Source: Symbiodinium microadriaticum | Lineage: Eukaryota; Sar; Dinophyceae; Suessiales; Symbiodiniaceae | Reading direction: 5' to 3' | Assembly (NCBI GenBank): GCA_001939145.1 | Contig: LSRX01001530.1 | Span: 1 to 64,000 of the forward strand | DNA: 64,000 nt | Shown here: one piece after another, positions 34,460 to 45,934 of the stretch | Position numbering within the stretch: position 1 is the first letter of the stretch | Layout: each line of letters starts with the position of its first letter | The notes under the pieces: model-generated | What the model saw: only the letters and a program-made list of their open reading frames with translations | The model's database searches: none | What the model was told of the DNA's origin: nothing | Program-made: the position numbers and the translations under genes

Positions 34460-35860
34460 GCGCCCACACACACACACACACATAAGCATTTAGCAGCACA
34501 TGCTCTACCATCATCATATGCTACCAATCACCAGACAGAAGAACTGTGAGATATCACGGTATACAGTAACATGTGATAATATGCAAAAGCTTTTTAGAGC
34601 TCTGTAGACATAGCTTCGAAACTGAAGATCATACACCGATGTGCAATTACCTGCCAAAGACAGCAAAAGTGCTGTTGGATGCACAGTAGGTTCGGTCGGG
34701 GAAAGTGCCTGTAACATGGGCCCGCAGCCTCTGGGGTCTAAGAGACATGTGGGGCTTGGCTTTGACACACCGTTGGTGAGGCAGGGGGGGTCGATCTCTT
34801 GCCTGCCGCAGTGTACTGTCACAAAAAAAAGCCAGCTGCACACACAATAACATGATAATACGTGTACATATGTAGGTGAAACCATCTGAGAAACATTTAG
34901 ACAGAAGTATATGTTTCTGTGTGTCCGCATTACCACGTAGAGATAGGTAGATAGATAGACAGATAGATAGATAAACAGATAGATAGACTTGGACTGGTCG
35001 ATTTGGATAGATAGATTTAGATAAACAGATTTACACAGATAGACGTAGATAGATAGATGTAGATAGATAGACAAATAGGTTTAGATAGATAGATTTAGAT
35101 AGATAGATAGATTTAGATATAGATAGATTTGGATAGATGGATTGAGACAGATACATTTAGATAGATAGATTGAGACGCATAGACTTCAGATAGATAGATA
35201 GATAGATAGGTAGACAGACAGGTATTAAATATGTGTATACACATATATACACATATATATATATATATATATTAACACACATACACACATATATATATAT
35301 ATATATATTAACACACATACATTATGCCGCTATGCCTAAACACATTCACAAACACACCTGCGTTTGAATCGCTCATCTGCCGTCAGAGGCCCTGGCACTT
35401 CGCAGAGGGGAGTAGTGCAGAAACTCTTTGGCTTCGTTATGCACCTGCTGAGGTCGACGTGTCCACTTTTGATCGAACCAAAGGGTCCATCCTATCAAAA
35501 GAACCCCACATCAGAGCATCCGAAATTGAGTCTGAAGCCTGCCTGCTCGCTGAGCTCCCGCGAAGGCACCAACACGACGGCTTTCGGAATTGCCGGACCC
35601 TGCCACCTCCTGCCACAGCCAGTGACGGGGCCAGTGCTTCTGCCATGCTAGGATTATGCAGACATTTCATGCCCTACTAGTAGCACTTTCTGCAGTCATA
35701 CCTGCCCAGGCTCAGCAACAATTGCGATGAAAGCTCTGCAAAACTCGGCTTCCTCTTCGGTGGAGGTTCTGGCCTTGGCATGCTTTCCGCAAAGCTCTTT
35801 GGTGGGCTCAGGGACTTCTGCTCACCTCGCAGTTTTGGGTAATCCTAGTCCGAATGTTCC
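30050..35860 (-). CDS. DEAD-box ATP-dependent RNA helicase
   Basis: Helicase motifs appear in order on the minus strand: Ia PSRELSEQ (35,566-35,543); Ib ATPGRLID (about 32,548-32,525); II DEVD in [14 protein letters not shown] (32,419-32,408); III SAT in [19 protein letters not shown] (31,890-31,882); IV IIVFC (30,903-30,886); [10 protein letters not shown] (about 30,638-30,609); [12 protein letters not shown], split by an intron near 30,494; and VI HRIGRTGRIGR, split by an intron between 30,290 and 30,212. Splicing at GT, GC or GA donors joins motifs IV, V and VI into consensus. Motif II is DEVD rather than DEAD. The Q motif and motif I (GxGKT) were not found. They should lie above 35,600, where segments such as [16 protein letters not shown] may be N-terminal exons. 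Role: ATP-driven RNA unwinding, exact subfamily unclear. Confidence 0.9.
31980..32000. repeat. Short CAG microsatellite in helicase intron
   Basis: About seven CAG units between the DEVD and SAT exons. Confidence 0.85.
33375..33472. repeat. Local direct repeat, copy 1
   Basis: Shares the order of words TCAGCGATCAAGTG, GCCGCAnGGGCA, CACATGnTnTCCTCATTCAGCC with 33,940-34,032. It is diverged by substitutions and gaps. Both copies lie in the large helicase intron. Confidence 0.7.
33600..33780. repeat. TACC/TGCC tetranucleotide microsatellite
   Basis: Imperfect TACC, TGCC and TACG units in the large helicase intron. Confidence 0.85.
33940..34032. repeat. Local direct repeat, copy 2
   Basis: Partner of 33,375-33,472, in the same orientation about 565 bp away. 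Confidence 0.7.
34354..34482. repeat. (CA)n/(CG) microsatellite
   Basis: Long CA tract with CGCACG interruptions, in a helicase intron. Confidence 0.95.
34938..35315. repeat. (GATA)n tract followed by (TA)n
   Basis: Imperfect GATA/GATAGATTTA units to about 35,222, then two near-identical (TA)n-TTAACACACATACA blocks (35,250-35,325). Confidence 0.95.
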
Positions 35861-36963
35861 TGCGTGGCCTCAAGGCTCCTCCATGGTCTGATTGTCTGAC
35901 TGAAACCAGTCTTGGAAAAGACACCTTTCGGGCGGGGGCGGGATGCCAACAGGCTTAAGACCCTGGACACGGTCAAAGAGACACAAGTTGCCTGGGGGCC
36001 GAGGAGCCCAACATCCGCAATGTTGAGAGCCCGGCGCGCCGACCACCCATTCGACCGGCACCAGCTGTCGATGCGTCTGTCCAGGGCTATCAAGGTGCAA
36101 GATGGTCCAAGAATTTCCCACAGTTTGCTGATGTTCAGGTGCTAAAGTGTTCAACTGCTGAAGCCCAACGACTGGTGCCGGTGCGTGGACTGGAGGGGCA
36201 GTGGAGTCCTTTTGGGTGCTTATTGATACTAGAAGATCGACGTGTGGCCTAGGGTCTTCACGAGTCGCACCTAGATGAGATGTGGTTACGGGACAGGACT
36301 TGTAAGTAGTGGACTGCACTTTGGGCATGCTGCTCTAGCCTCTACAGTAGGTCCACAGGTTTGAGAGGTCATGCCCTTGGTCGATGCAGTGGCTGCAGCA
36401 TCGCCACTCATCTGGATCGAGACCGGACGGCCAATGGAAAGCCGAGACAAGCGGCACAACTCATGTTGGCGGAACGCTGAAGGAAAGACGTCGTTTACCC
36501 TGCCCAGGTTCACAGACGGCAGATGCCTCGAGAGCTGCACGATACGACAAGCATGTGCGTCGACAAGCAGGCCTTGCCCGCTGCAGCTTCGAACTCCAGT
36601 GCTGCTCGACCATTCTTGATTCCTCAGCCAAATATCAACAAGAATCATGCACATCATCTGCGCATCTGATGACAGCGAAACGCATACAGGACGAGCGGAA
36701 ACATGAGGACCAGCCGGGAACCGCTAATCCATCACATGATTTTGTTGCGAAAAAACATGGCAACAGATTCGGCCCGTTCTTTCTCCGACGCAAGCTTCTT
36801 CGGATGCTCTGTGCGAGCTGGAGCTCCTCGAGGTGCCTCCTGGCGTGTCCGCGTGCCGGGCACGTGCGTTGCCTTCGACCAAAGCTTGATGAGGAACAAT
36901 CCGTGCACATCACACGTACGTCACACGTGCATCTGCATCTCCTCCGTCATGTCCTTGTGGACC
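35861..36963. other. No gene recognised; possible helicase 5' exons
   Basis: Minus-strand frames such as 36,093-35,845 are long but match no family I know. The missing helicase Q motif and P-loop would be expected about here; I searched for a GxGKT pattern and found none. Confidence 0.35.
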
Positions 36964-39599
36964 TTAGCAGCAGAGGTCCCCGCACGAAAGGATTAAACAA
37001 TGTGTGGATCTGGCCTCGGCATCCTCGGCAGGCTTTGGAGCGCTGAGCGACTCGAAAAGGTACACCTCTAACTCACAGCAGAGTGCTAAAGGGAAGTATT
37101 CCCGGGCTTCTGACACAGAAACCCACAGAAACCTGGCCTGATAACTGGAGCGTCCCTGCGGCACGAAGTTGTAGATCAATGCCGACTCTTCCTCCTCTCT
37201 TGACTCGAAGTGGTGCCAGTTCTTGCGTGCCTCCGAGACTAAGAAGTTTGCAAAATACTGCATCGCCTTGCAGGGAGGTCTTCTGCAAGTATCCCTCCCC
37301 CCTCCCGGCTTGAACAGATAATACAGCTCTGCAGATACACCTCGATAGCGTGAGGACCATGATTGATGCCAGACTCGTCGGCACCCCACTCGAAGATTGG
37401 CCGTTCCGGGTGCCACTGCACACCGTAGATTGGGAGGCTCTTGCCCTCGATCGTGGAGACGAACACCCGCCCCTTTCCTCGATTGTGGCTGCATGTTGCC
37501 GTTTCGTTCGACTCAGCGCTGTAAGTATTGACAAGCAGCTGTCTCGGTTGGTGGAGAGCACAGAGAACAGACTGGACAGGCGCTGGTTGGTCACGAAGCT
37601 GTCGGGTGTCACACCATCATGATGCAAGTTCGTGGTAATGTTTTCCTCGGGCAGCAGATTACGGCAGTGATCGTGGTCATACACGCGCGCTCGCTGCAAA
37701 AAACAGTACTACGCATTAACAAGCACCGGTACTAACGATATCATGTGATATCATGTGCTGGAAGAACAAAGAAGAACGAGAAGAGCCAACCCATAAACCC
37801 CGAGATGGTCACACAGAAAGAGAAATGCAAAAGGATGCAAAAGCAGTTTAAGCTGCCGTGGTCAGCCAGCGCAAAATGTTCGGCGGCACATGTGGCCCTA
37901 GCAGCTTTGACGTCTTTGCTTGCTGCACCAGCTCCAGTGGCAGCGACATGTTCTCCGAGTCGAAAGAATTGGTCTTCAAGACGGAGCTAGTGCCTTTGCA
38001 AATAACACGGACGAAACAAGATCAGAAAACCCGTTCTTGCCTGGCCTGCTGCGACCACTGACAGAGTCTGCAGCCCCATGCAGGTGCCCCAGAGCGGGAC
38101 CCAGTCCCCAGCAGAACCAGCTTGCACGGTCAGGTTGAACAGCAGGGAAGCTGCCCGGACATACCTGGCAGGAGTCTTGCAGAGGGTAAGTGCAGTTCTG
38201 AAGGAATCCAGGGAGACAGAGAGAGCGAGAAAGAAAAAGGGACAGCACAAGCCTACCGTTCACCAAGTCAGTTTGCTGCGGATGAATCGACATGAAGGCT
38301 GGCAAGCCAAAGCGGAGGGCTTACAGAAGGAAGTGAAAGGCCTTCTGTTGCGATTCTTTCCTTGTGTGCCCCTACATCCAAGCTGCTGGGCAGCCATGGG
38401 TGAGCTGCTGGGGTGTGCGATCTGCACACCACCGCCCGTGAAGAGGACAGCATTGACTGAAGCAAAAGCCTTCCCAAAGCTTCAGAAGCGGCTTGACATC
38501 AAAGTGTGAAGGAATGGCTTTAGGGGTTGAGGGCCGTGTGCTGAGAACAGGGAGATGCCTCAGGATGTATGCCATGCATGCGTCGGAAAACGTAACATGA
38601 TGTCGTTAGAATTCTTGCGCTCGTATCGTTCATAAATATTTTTCCAGGTATGTCCCGAAGTGATCCGAACTGACGTCAATCTTTGCGGCTTCGTTTACTG
38701 GTTTATTAAAGAGTCAAGAGCCCATTCTCATAGCTGGCAATGGTGACTCGGATGGTGCTGACGATGGCACTGACTCTCTCTGGCCCTTATCATGTGTTGA
38801 TATTCGGACGCGCTCATGGACCCCTTTCGTCTGTGTGCGCAATCGAGCGAGAACGTGCTCCACGGCATCGGATCACCCCGAACCTGTCAGAACCTCAAAC
38901 ATGCGCCATTGTTCATTCACATTCGCTCATGCTCTCGGATCAACTGCGCAGTTCGGGCCGAAAGCCGCGAATATTGAGCGCTGCTGGTAAGCCCATTGTT
39001 GCAACAAGAAATGAGATTGTTTCACGTGACTCATATTGAGATAATAGGACATGACAGAGCATTATAGTACGCTACGTACTACAGCATTGTACACAGTATA
39101 TTTTTGTGTCTACTATTGTATACTGGTGGTAAATTATCTGACATGCTTTCGCTTGCTGCCTTGGCCAGCTGCTGGTCATCCCAGTCGTAGAGGATTGGAA
39201 CCACTCGTCCTCCAGCAGCCTCTACGTACTTGACCTCGTTTACGGGTTTGGGGTTCAAGGATTTAGGCATGCAGGATTTAGGGGTGTATGCTGCAAGATA
39301 ATGTCTTGGGGACCTAACATTGAACACCAAGGCCGGGCAGCATAGAGAGATGCGAAGCAGCTGCCACCACTGGTTGCATCGTCTGTCCATCTGTATGCCC
39401 GAGCCGTTTCGCAACCATGTGCTACGGGAACTGTCAGGACTCCTGACGCCGCGAAGTTACCAAATGGCAGACACTGCCGCGACATTTCAAATTGCAGGTA
39501 CACATCTCACTCAAAATCTGACGTGCCTACAATCGGCGCATCTGCTGCGTGGCCGCCAAGAGACAGTGCGAAGGCGCACAAAGCCGAGAAGCCCAACAT
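36964..39599 (-). CDS. GGH: Gamma-glutamyl hydrolase (folate hydrolase), complete
   Basis: Ten exons join in frame to 322 residues, close to the roughly 318 of the human enzyme: 39,599-39,527, 39,442-39,405, 39,234-39,160, 38,469-38,419, 38,175-38,046, 37,993-37,857, 37,645-37,544, 37,472-37,341, 37,266-37,138 and 37,065-36,964. It cleaves gamma-glutamyl tails from folylpolyglutamates. Landmarks: signal peptide [47 protein letters not shown]; the nucleophile elbow PLWGTCMG (Cys111); [12 protein letters not shown]; the catalytic histidine in YGVQWHPE (His224); and [15 protein letters not shown]. These are class I glutamine-amidotransferase-like hallmarks. The signal peptide suggests secretion or a vacuole/lysosome. 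Seven of nine introns start with GC, one with GA and one with GT. Confidence 0.95.
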
Positions 39600-41078
39600 T
39601 TTTAGGAAGAATGGTGCAAGCTTGAGGTGCAAGCGACACCCGGCTTTGCTTCCTTCAACCGGTGAGCTGATGACTTGAACTCTCCAATGCGGAGGGCCCC
39701 GTAAGGCGCTAAACGCCCTAAACCCTAAAGGCCCTAAAGTCCAAATCCTAAACTCAGGATCTCGTCGTAGCACGGGCGATCTGTGCTCTCTCGCTCGGAG
39801 CTGCAAGAGCCAAGAGCAACTGTCAAATCATCAATGAAATAAAGTACAGGCCGCACCTTGTCATATATGCACACACACCGCACCATACTCCGTCAAATAC
39901 GATCTGTGGAATGCATATTACTCTGGATTCGTTTGCGCTGCAAGACATTGCTCTATGCCATGAAATGCACATTTCGTCCGCGCACAGCTGTGTCCCAAAT
40001 GCTCTCTGAGACCGGGACCCTTCACCACACCCAGGCCAGGCTTGGCCTGAGTCCGACACGAGTTGGCCGAGTTGGTGATTTGCGTGTGTGGGTGGTCGTG
40101 CTGGCGGCGCTGGCGGCGGCGGCGATGGTGATGGCGGAGGTGGCGGAGGTGGCGGCAGTGGTGGTGCTGTGGTAGGTGGAGCAGAATTGTCCCACCACCT
40201 ATGGACCAATGGTAGAAATGGCAGCCATCATAGCCAATGCTGACACTCGTGAACATGGTTGGAAGTCATCAACTCAGCTGTGCTTCTGGCACTGCGACTG
40301 TTGTCCTTGCACTCTTGCGAAGTGTTCACTACAGGTAATAAGATTCATGTGGGTCCGTCCTTGGTCTTGTAGTGGCTAGCCACACTCGTGCCTGGGATCA
40401 GTCTGGATACCTTCCGCCAGTGACGACGCGACTATCCCGAAGCGCTTCTGTCACACGGCAGATTTGAGGCATTTGAAGCCCCACACCACTTACAACATGC
40501 CTCGTGCAAACTCTTGAGGATGGGGAGCAAATACGCCGCTGTCCTTGGGCAAGGCTAAACCGAAACAACTTTCCCGTCGCATGCCCTATGCAGGTTGATG
40601 CTAGTTGCAGCCACCTCTGGGAATCCTGCTTGCCCGAGCCAGTGAATGCAGAGGCAAGAAAGTCGTGCCCACCTTTGTCAGATGCGGTCGTCCACACAGC
40701 AATGTACGAATGGGCACGAAGCAGGCGGTTGCTGGCCTTTCATCAAAGGCAGGGAGCACTGCTGCACCGGCGTCAAGTAGTAGAATCCACGCCGAGCCAT
40801 TGCGGCCTCAAGCAGGTTGCAATTCGAGGGTGTTGGGCCTAAGCAATGCCGGAAAATTCCGGAAATACCAGCTTCCGTCCAGTGCCCCTATACAACTCCA
40901 CTTGCTTCATGCATTTTCCTGCTTCACAGAATCGTCGTCTTTCGCTGTCAACATCACCACAACCAAGACGTTCATTCCCATCTCCATCCTCACCATCATC
41001 AAAATCCAAACGAACCATAATTATCATGATCATCACCACCATCATGACGGCCACCATCATGCTCATGATGACCATGAT

Positions 41079-41131
<53 letters not shown>

Positions 41132-41281
41132 CGACAACGCGTTCGTCTTGTCCTTCTCATCCTGATCCTGACCCTCATCATAATTGAAGGTGTCCTTGTC
41201 GTCATCGCGATCGCCGTCACCATCATCTTCGTCACCACCATCATCGTCATCACCACCATCATCAGCGTCAGCAGCAGCAGC

Positions 41282-41328
<47 letters not shown>

Positions 41329-41780
41329 AACCGCCATGGGCATGAACCGTCGTCAATGCCCGCATCATCGCACGTCATTTTACTTTTTCACACTAGAACT
41401 GCAGTAATTGTCAACAATTGCCCTTTCAAACATTTTCTTCAAGTACCACTGGCAGTAGCCGCGAAGGGAGCAAAGCGGAGACTGGGCATGGCAGACGTCG
41501 TCGATGTAACAGAAGCAGCAAATGATGAACCATGACAATTGAGGGGGAGACGAGGAGGAGAGGAGGAAAGGGAGTGAGGAGGAGGAGGAGGAGGAGGAGG
41601 AAGCGAAGGAGGAGGCAGAGGAAGGCGAGGCTGACGGCTGCCGATCTCATTCCTTCGCTGCAAGGGAGTCCCTCGCAACATTGAGCATTCCACATGAGCA
41701 GGAAGGCATACCGACGTACTCTGCAGATCACGACACCGCTCGGACGTCCAATGCTTGCTTGAGGCTGACGATGCGATGAT
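39600..41780. other. No gene recognised; microsatellite-rich
   Basis: Holds CCCTAAA-type telomere-like words (39,715-39,755), a GGCGGT/GGTGGC run (40,099-40,170), a short run of ATC/CATCAC units (41,020-41,070), (AAC)n (41,079-41,132), (CAG)n (41,270-41,326) and (GGA)n (41,570-41,615). The minus frame around 40,800-40,640 is weakly protein-like without a family. Confidence 0.5.
41079..41326. repeat. (AAC)n and (CAG)n microsatellites
   Basis: About 18 AAC units at 41,079-41,132 and a CAG tract at 41,270-41,326, separated by imperfect CATCATC/GTCATC units. Confidence 0.95.
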
Positions 41781-41799
41781 CGTGTGATGATTGAGGAAA

Positions 41800-43386
41800 G
41801 TAATGACCGCTGGCCGCATGCACGACAACCTCTTGCAATCGAAAGGACGTCTGGCTCTCTCACTCTCGCGCCTGAAGAAAAGGTGGATATCCAAGCTCTC
41901 TCACGGCATCTTCAAAGGTGGAGTAGAAGGGAACCTCCAGGACGCAGAGAAGCGGTGCGGATCTGATGCTTTGCGGGCGGGCCGGCCTCGAGTGGGCTGC
42001 CGTCGGAGCCCATGATAGCTGGCTCTGCAGGCCGATAAGCCTTTTCGAAGTTGGCAGCCTGATCCTCAACATCATCCCCCTCGCCCGGTGCCGGAGGCTC
42101 CAGGGAAGGAAGCGGCGATGGCAAAGGCTCCGGGACCTTGTCCCGAGGCTGATTTTTCGGCCCCGGGGTCGGATGGAGCTGCTCCTCCCAGAAGACCCAA
42201 GACCTGAAGAGGCGGAGACCTGGGACCTGAAACTGCCATAAACTGCCTGCATCTGCAGCCGCGGAGCTCGTCATCCTCCCTTCTTTGCTGCGGCACGTCT
42301 CTCACATCTTCATCCGCTGGCAGATCCTGACACCGTCCCCGCCAACAAAAAAACCCACTCTTCGGCTCAAGCGGACTCGGAGGTGACTCCACGCCTTGTT
42401 CAGCATGGACAGGCCCACCAAGTCCGGATCTCTCGGCTGAGGGCCACGGGTCTTCGCCGCGAGCGCTAGGCCGGCGCCTGGAGAGGATGAAAAAAGCGGC
42501 TTTTTCCGGAAAGAATGTGCAGTGCCTATGAAAGGAGAGTTCGGTGCCTACTCCAAGCCGCAGCCAGGGCGTTCGAGTCTTTGCAGTCCCGGCGATCCTT
42601 GAGCTGCTGCCTTGGATCTGTCTCTGAAGCCCCAGAAACCGGGATGGGCTCGGCGGACTCTCGGTGCAGCCTTGAAGCTGCTGCTTCCGCCACTGCTCCA
42701 GACCTCTGGCACCACGGCTTGCGCAGTCCAGCGGCGGCCAAGGCAACCTCGAGCTGGTGAGTGCCAGAGGCTCAGGCTGGGAGCCTCCATGGCGTCCGAG
42801 AGAGATAAACTTAGGATTGGATCTAATGGATGAAGCCGCGGGCGGTCCTGTGGTGTTGGTACACTTGTGTCGCGCGCGACCCCTGGATACGGTATTCACG
42901 CGGGACATGCTGTCTCCCATTCAGCGAAAGTGCGGCGAAATGCGGCGGCTGTGAGCAAAGATGAACAGCTTATGTGACAACATCATGTTCTGCATTACCA
43001 TGAAGACATGGACCGCCGATCCATGGATCCTACAGTCTCTCTTTTCTCCGCGCGCGCGCACCACGACACGAACTGCGACGCCGGTTTTCGGGAGTGCGTC
43101 TTGCAGCTCCAGACGCCTGGGCGAAGTGGCCCTTGGAGTACCTTTCTCCACAGCTCACTTCTTCCCTGGGGTCTGAGAACATTACCAGAGGGCTGCTCAG
43201 AAGAAGCCGCCTCAAATTTTGCACCTCAGCTGGAATTGTTCGTCGCCTTCGCCGAACTTGGAATAAACCTCTGCACGTAATGCAGGCTGCCGGCGACTGC
43301 TGTTCTAGGTGAGCCATGTACTCCGTGAGCTTCTGCAGCTGGGCCTGGAGTTGCTGCAGATCAGAGCGGCCAGCTCGTCTTCTCAC
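41800..43386 (-). CDS. Unrecognised multi-exon protein
   Basis: Ordered minus-strand segments. A coiled-coil-like start, SDLQQLQAQLQKLTEYMAHL (43,360-43,310). Then AVAEAAASRLHRESAEPIP (about 42,690-42,640), RDPDLVGLSMLNKAWSHLRV (about 42,440-42,380), PEPLPSPLPSLEPPAPGEGD (about 42,140-42,080) and FEDAVRELGYPPFLQARE (about 41,915-41,860). Composition is proline-rich and acidic in the middle. Splice-like AG and GC/GT borders are plentiful but not fixed. I recognise no domain. Confidence 0.4.
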
Positions 43387-43716
43387 CCAAAATCTACTTT
43401 AGAGTGGGTGGAGTTGTTTATTAACTCCCTTTCGTTTTGCTTTTTGCTCCCTTTTTTTTGGCGGGGTTGGTGGGGGGTTCGCTGTATTTCCATCGAAACA
43501 AACACAACACCTCTGTTTTCGCTACACTTCATAGGCTAACTTCTATTTCTCGAGATTTCATGAGGCAAACAAACGTTTTCTATGTTTTACTAGGTACATC
43601 TTTATTTTCTCTATATTTTTCAATCGAGAACGTGTACTTTCACAATACTTTCCCAAAGATAACCTGAAATTTTCCGATATTTTCATGAGCGGGGGGTTGC
43701 GGGGGCGCGGCAATGA

Positions 43717-44262
43717 CAATGATCACATGATGGGCTTCAGAAAAGGAAACTCATATAAGTTGAAGCAAGCTTGCACGGCCTAAAACAGCAAACAGGATGC
43801 TCGCATGATAGGATTCAAAAACACTCACATGGAAGCAAGCTTGCACGGCTTTAAACAGCGGGGGGCTGGGGAGGGGGGGACAGCCCGTCCCATTTGCAAA
43901 CCGAAGGCTCGCATTAAATCATTATGGGTTTCAAACAAGACTCATATGATTGAAGCAAGTTTGCACGGCTCAAACCGGGGGGGTTGGGGCGCAGCCCCCC
44001 CCCCCNGCAAACACAATGCTCGCATGATGGGCTTCAAAAAGCTTTAAAGCAACCTTGCACGGCTTAAAAAGGTGGGGGGGCACAGACCCCTCCCATTTGC
44101 AAACACAATGCTCGCATGATGGGCTTCAGAAAAACTCATATGCTTCGTAGCCCCCATTTGCACACAGACTGCTCGCATGATGGGTTTCAAAAAAAACTCA
44201 CATGCTTTGAAGCAAGCTTGCGCGGCTCAAAAGCCGGGGAATGGGGGGGGCGGGCGCCCCGG
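43717..44262. repeat. Minisatellite of six G-rich-tailed units
   Basis: Six units of about 60-115 bp. Each starts near GCTCGCATGATGGGCTTCAAA, continues with ACTCATATG and AAGCAAGCTTGCACGGCTnAAA, and usually ends in a G-rich then C-rich tail (GGGG...CAGCCC) that could pair or form G-quadruplexes. Unit starts are near 43,720, 43,797, 43,905, 44,010, 44,103 and 44,165. A single N sits in the C-run at 44,006. Confidence 0.85.
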
Positions 44263-44439
44263 GTGGAGAATTTTTTTTTGGTTTTGTTGTTTGCACTTTG
44301 TTTTTTGTGTTGCCGTTGTCGTGGCTTTAGGCTTTTGCCATTTCAATGTTTCCTCTTCTTCACAGCATATGATGCATAGCTCCGCCCGGTGTTCTATTAT
44401 TTACAATTATACAGGCTGCTGGCTTGCCCCTGATGTTAC

Positions 44440-45290
44440 ATCTTAAACACACCCCGTCATCTGGCGATTCCGGTGCATCATATATATATATATATATAAC
44501 ACGCACCCTCATTTGGCGGTTCGGATTCATCATATTATGTTAAACACGCACCCTCATTTGGCGGTTCGGATTCATCATATTATGTTAAACACGCCCCCTC
44601 ATTTGGCGGTTCGGGTTCATCATATATCTTAAACACGCCCTCTCATTTGGCAAGTCCAACTCATCATATATCTTAAGCAAGCCCTCTCATTTGGCGATTC
44701 CGCTTCAGCCTTTACATTAAACATGCCCGCTCATCTGGCGATTCCGAATCATCTTATATCTTAAACACGCCCCCTCATTTGGCCATTCCGCTTCATCATA
44801 TGGATGTCTTAAGTGGCGATTCGGTTTCATCATATATCTTACACATGCCCCCTCATTTATTGCTTCCGCTTCATCACATATCTTAAACACGCCCGCTCAT
44901 TTGGCGATTCCGCTTCATCATGCATCCTAAACAAGCCCCATCATGTAGCGACTCCGGTGCATCATATATCTTAAGCACGCACTCTCGTTTGGCGGTTCGG
45001 ATTCATCATATAGTATATTATCAGTATATTATGTTAAACTCGCCCCATCATTTGGCGATTCCGATTCATCATATAAGTATCTTAGATACGCCCCCTTATT
45101 AGGCGATTCCGGCTCATCATATATCTGAAACAAGCCCCCTCATTTGGAAATTTGGAAAACAACAAAACACGAACAACTAACACAAAGCCCATAAAAACCA
45201 ATTTGCAGATCCGGCTCATCACATATCTTAAGTGTTAAGAACACCCCCTCATTTGGCGATTCCGGTTTCATCATATTATATATTCATTCG
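44440..45290. repeat. 45-bp satellite, about 15 units
   Basis: Consensus around CCTCATTTGGCGATTCC then GGTTCATCATATATCTTAAA then CACGCC. The period is about 45 bp, with some longer units where a TA run or other sequence is inserted. Units differ by point changes. Confidence 0.95.
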
Positions 45291-45295
45291 GCAGG

Positions 45296-45490
45296 AGGAA
45301 CTGAACAGACCAAAGGGACCAGCAGACCAGGGAACCAGAAGAGAGGGTGGGGGGGGGCCAGGAGACCAGAAGACCAGGGGACCAAGAAGATCACGGGACC
45401 AGGAGACCAGAGGGCCAGGGGACCAGAGAACCACGAGACCAGAGAGGACCGCGGGACCAGGGAATGAAGGGGACAGGGGGAACAAAAGGG
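45296..45490. repeat. Purine-rich GGACCAG minisatellite
   Basis: Roughly 9-10-bp units such as GGACCAGGA and GAGACCAGA in imperfect tandem, then an A/G-rich tail. The plus-strand frame across it (45,232-45,606) encodes only GDQ/TRP low complexity and is not called. Confidence 0.9.
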
Positions 45491-45805
45491 AGCACAAAAA
45501 AAGAGGGAGGGGAAAAAAAAAACGCCCTCCCTTTAAAGTCCTAGAGGACGTTTGTGATTCTCCTCGCCTCGCCCATCTGCATCAGATCATCTTCAGGCTT
45601 GGCTGAAGATGGAGACACGTTGCCCTCCGCGTCAAGGGCCTCAAGAGGCGGCAAAGCTCCGTGCTTCCGCGCAAAGAGCCCCAACGAGAACTAGGAATCC
45701 TGGGACTTCAGTCAGTGACAGTCATGTACCCCAAGGTTTCACAAACATGCTCGCACTTGAAGCCCCCAGCGACTTGTGGAAACAACAATACTTAAACGGA
45801 CTGTT

Positions 45806-45934
45806 TCTTCGCATCCCGCGGCGAAACGGTGACATCGTTCCGTCCACAAGTGCAAATTTGCATTCGGAGTCAATTGATCTTTGCATGATGACACTCGTCA
45901 TCACAGCAGCTGCATGGTGGGAAATCCAAAGCAA
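45806..45934. repeat. Dispersed repeat, copy 2
   Basis: Partner of 14,095-14,255 in the same orientation. Neither copy has visible terminal inverted repeats or target-site duplications. Confidence 0.7.

Noticed and set aside
45232..45606. A GDQ/TRP-rich 124-residue plus-strand protein
   Set aside because: It is the translation of a GGACCAG minisatellite with no start context or homologue.
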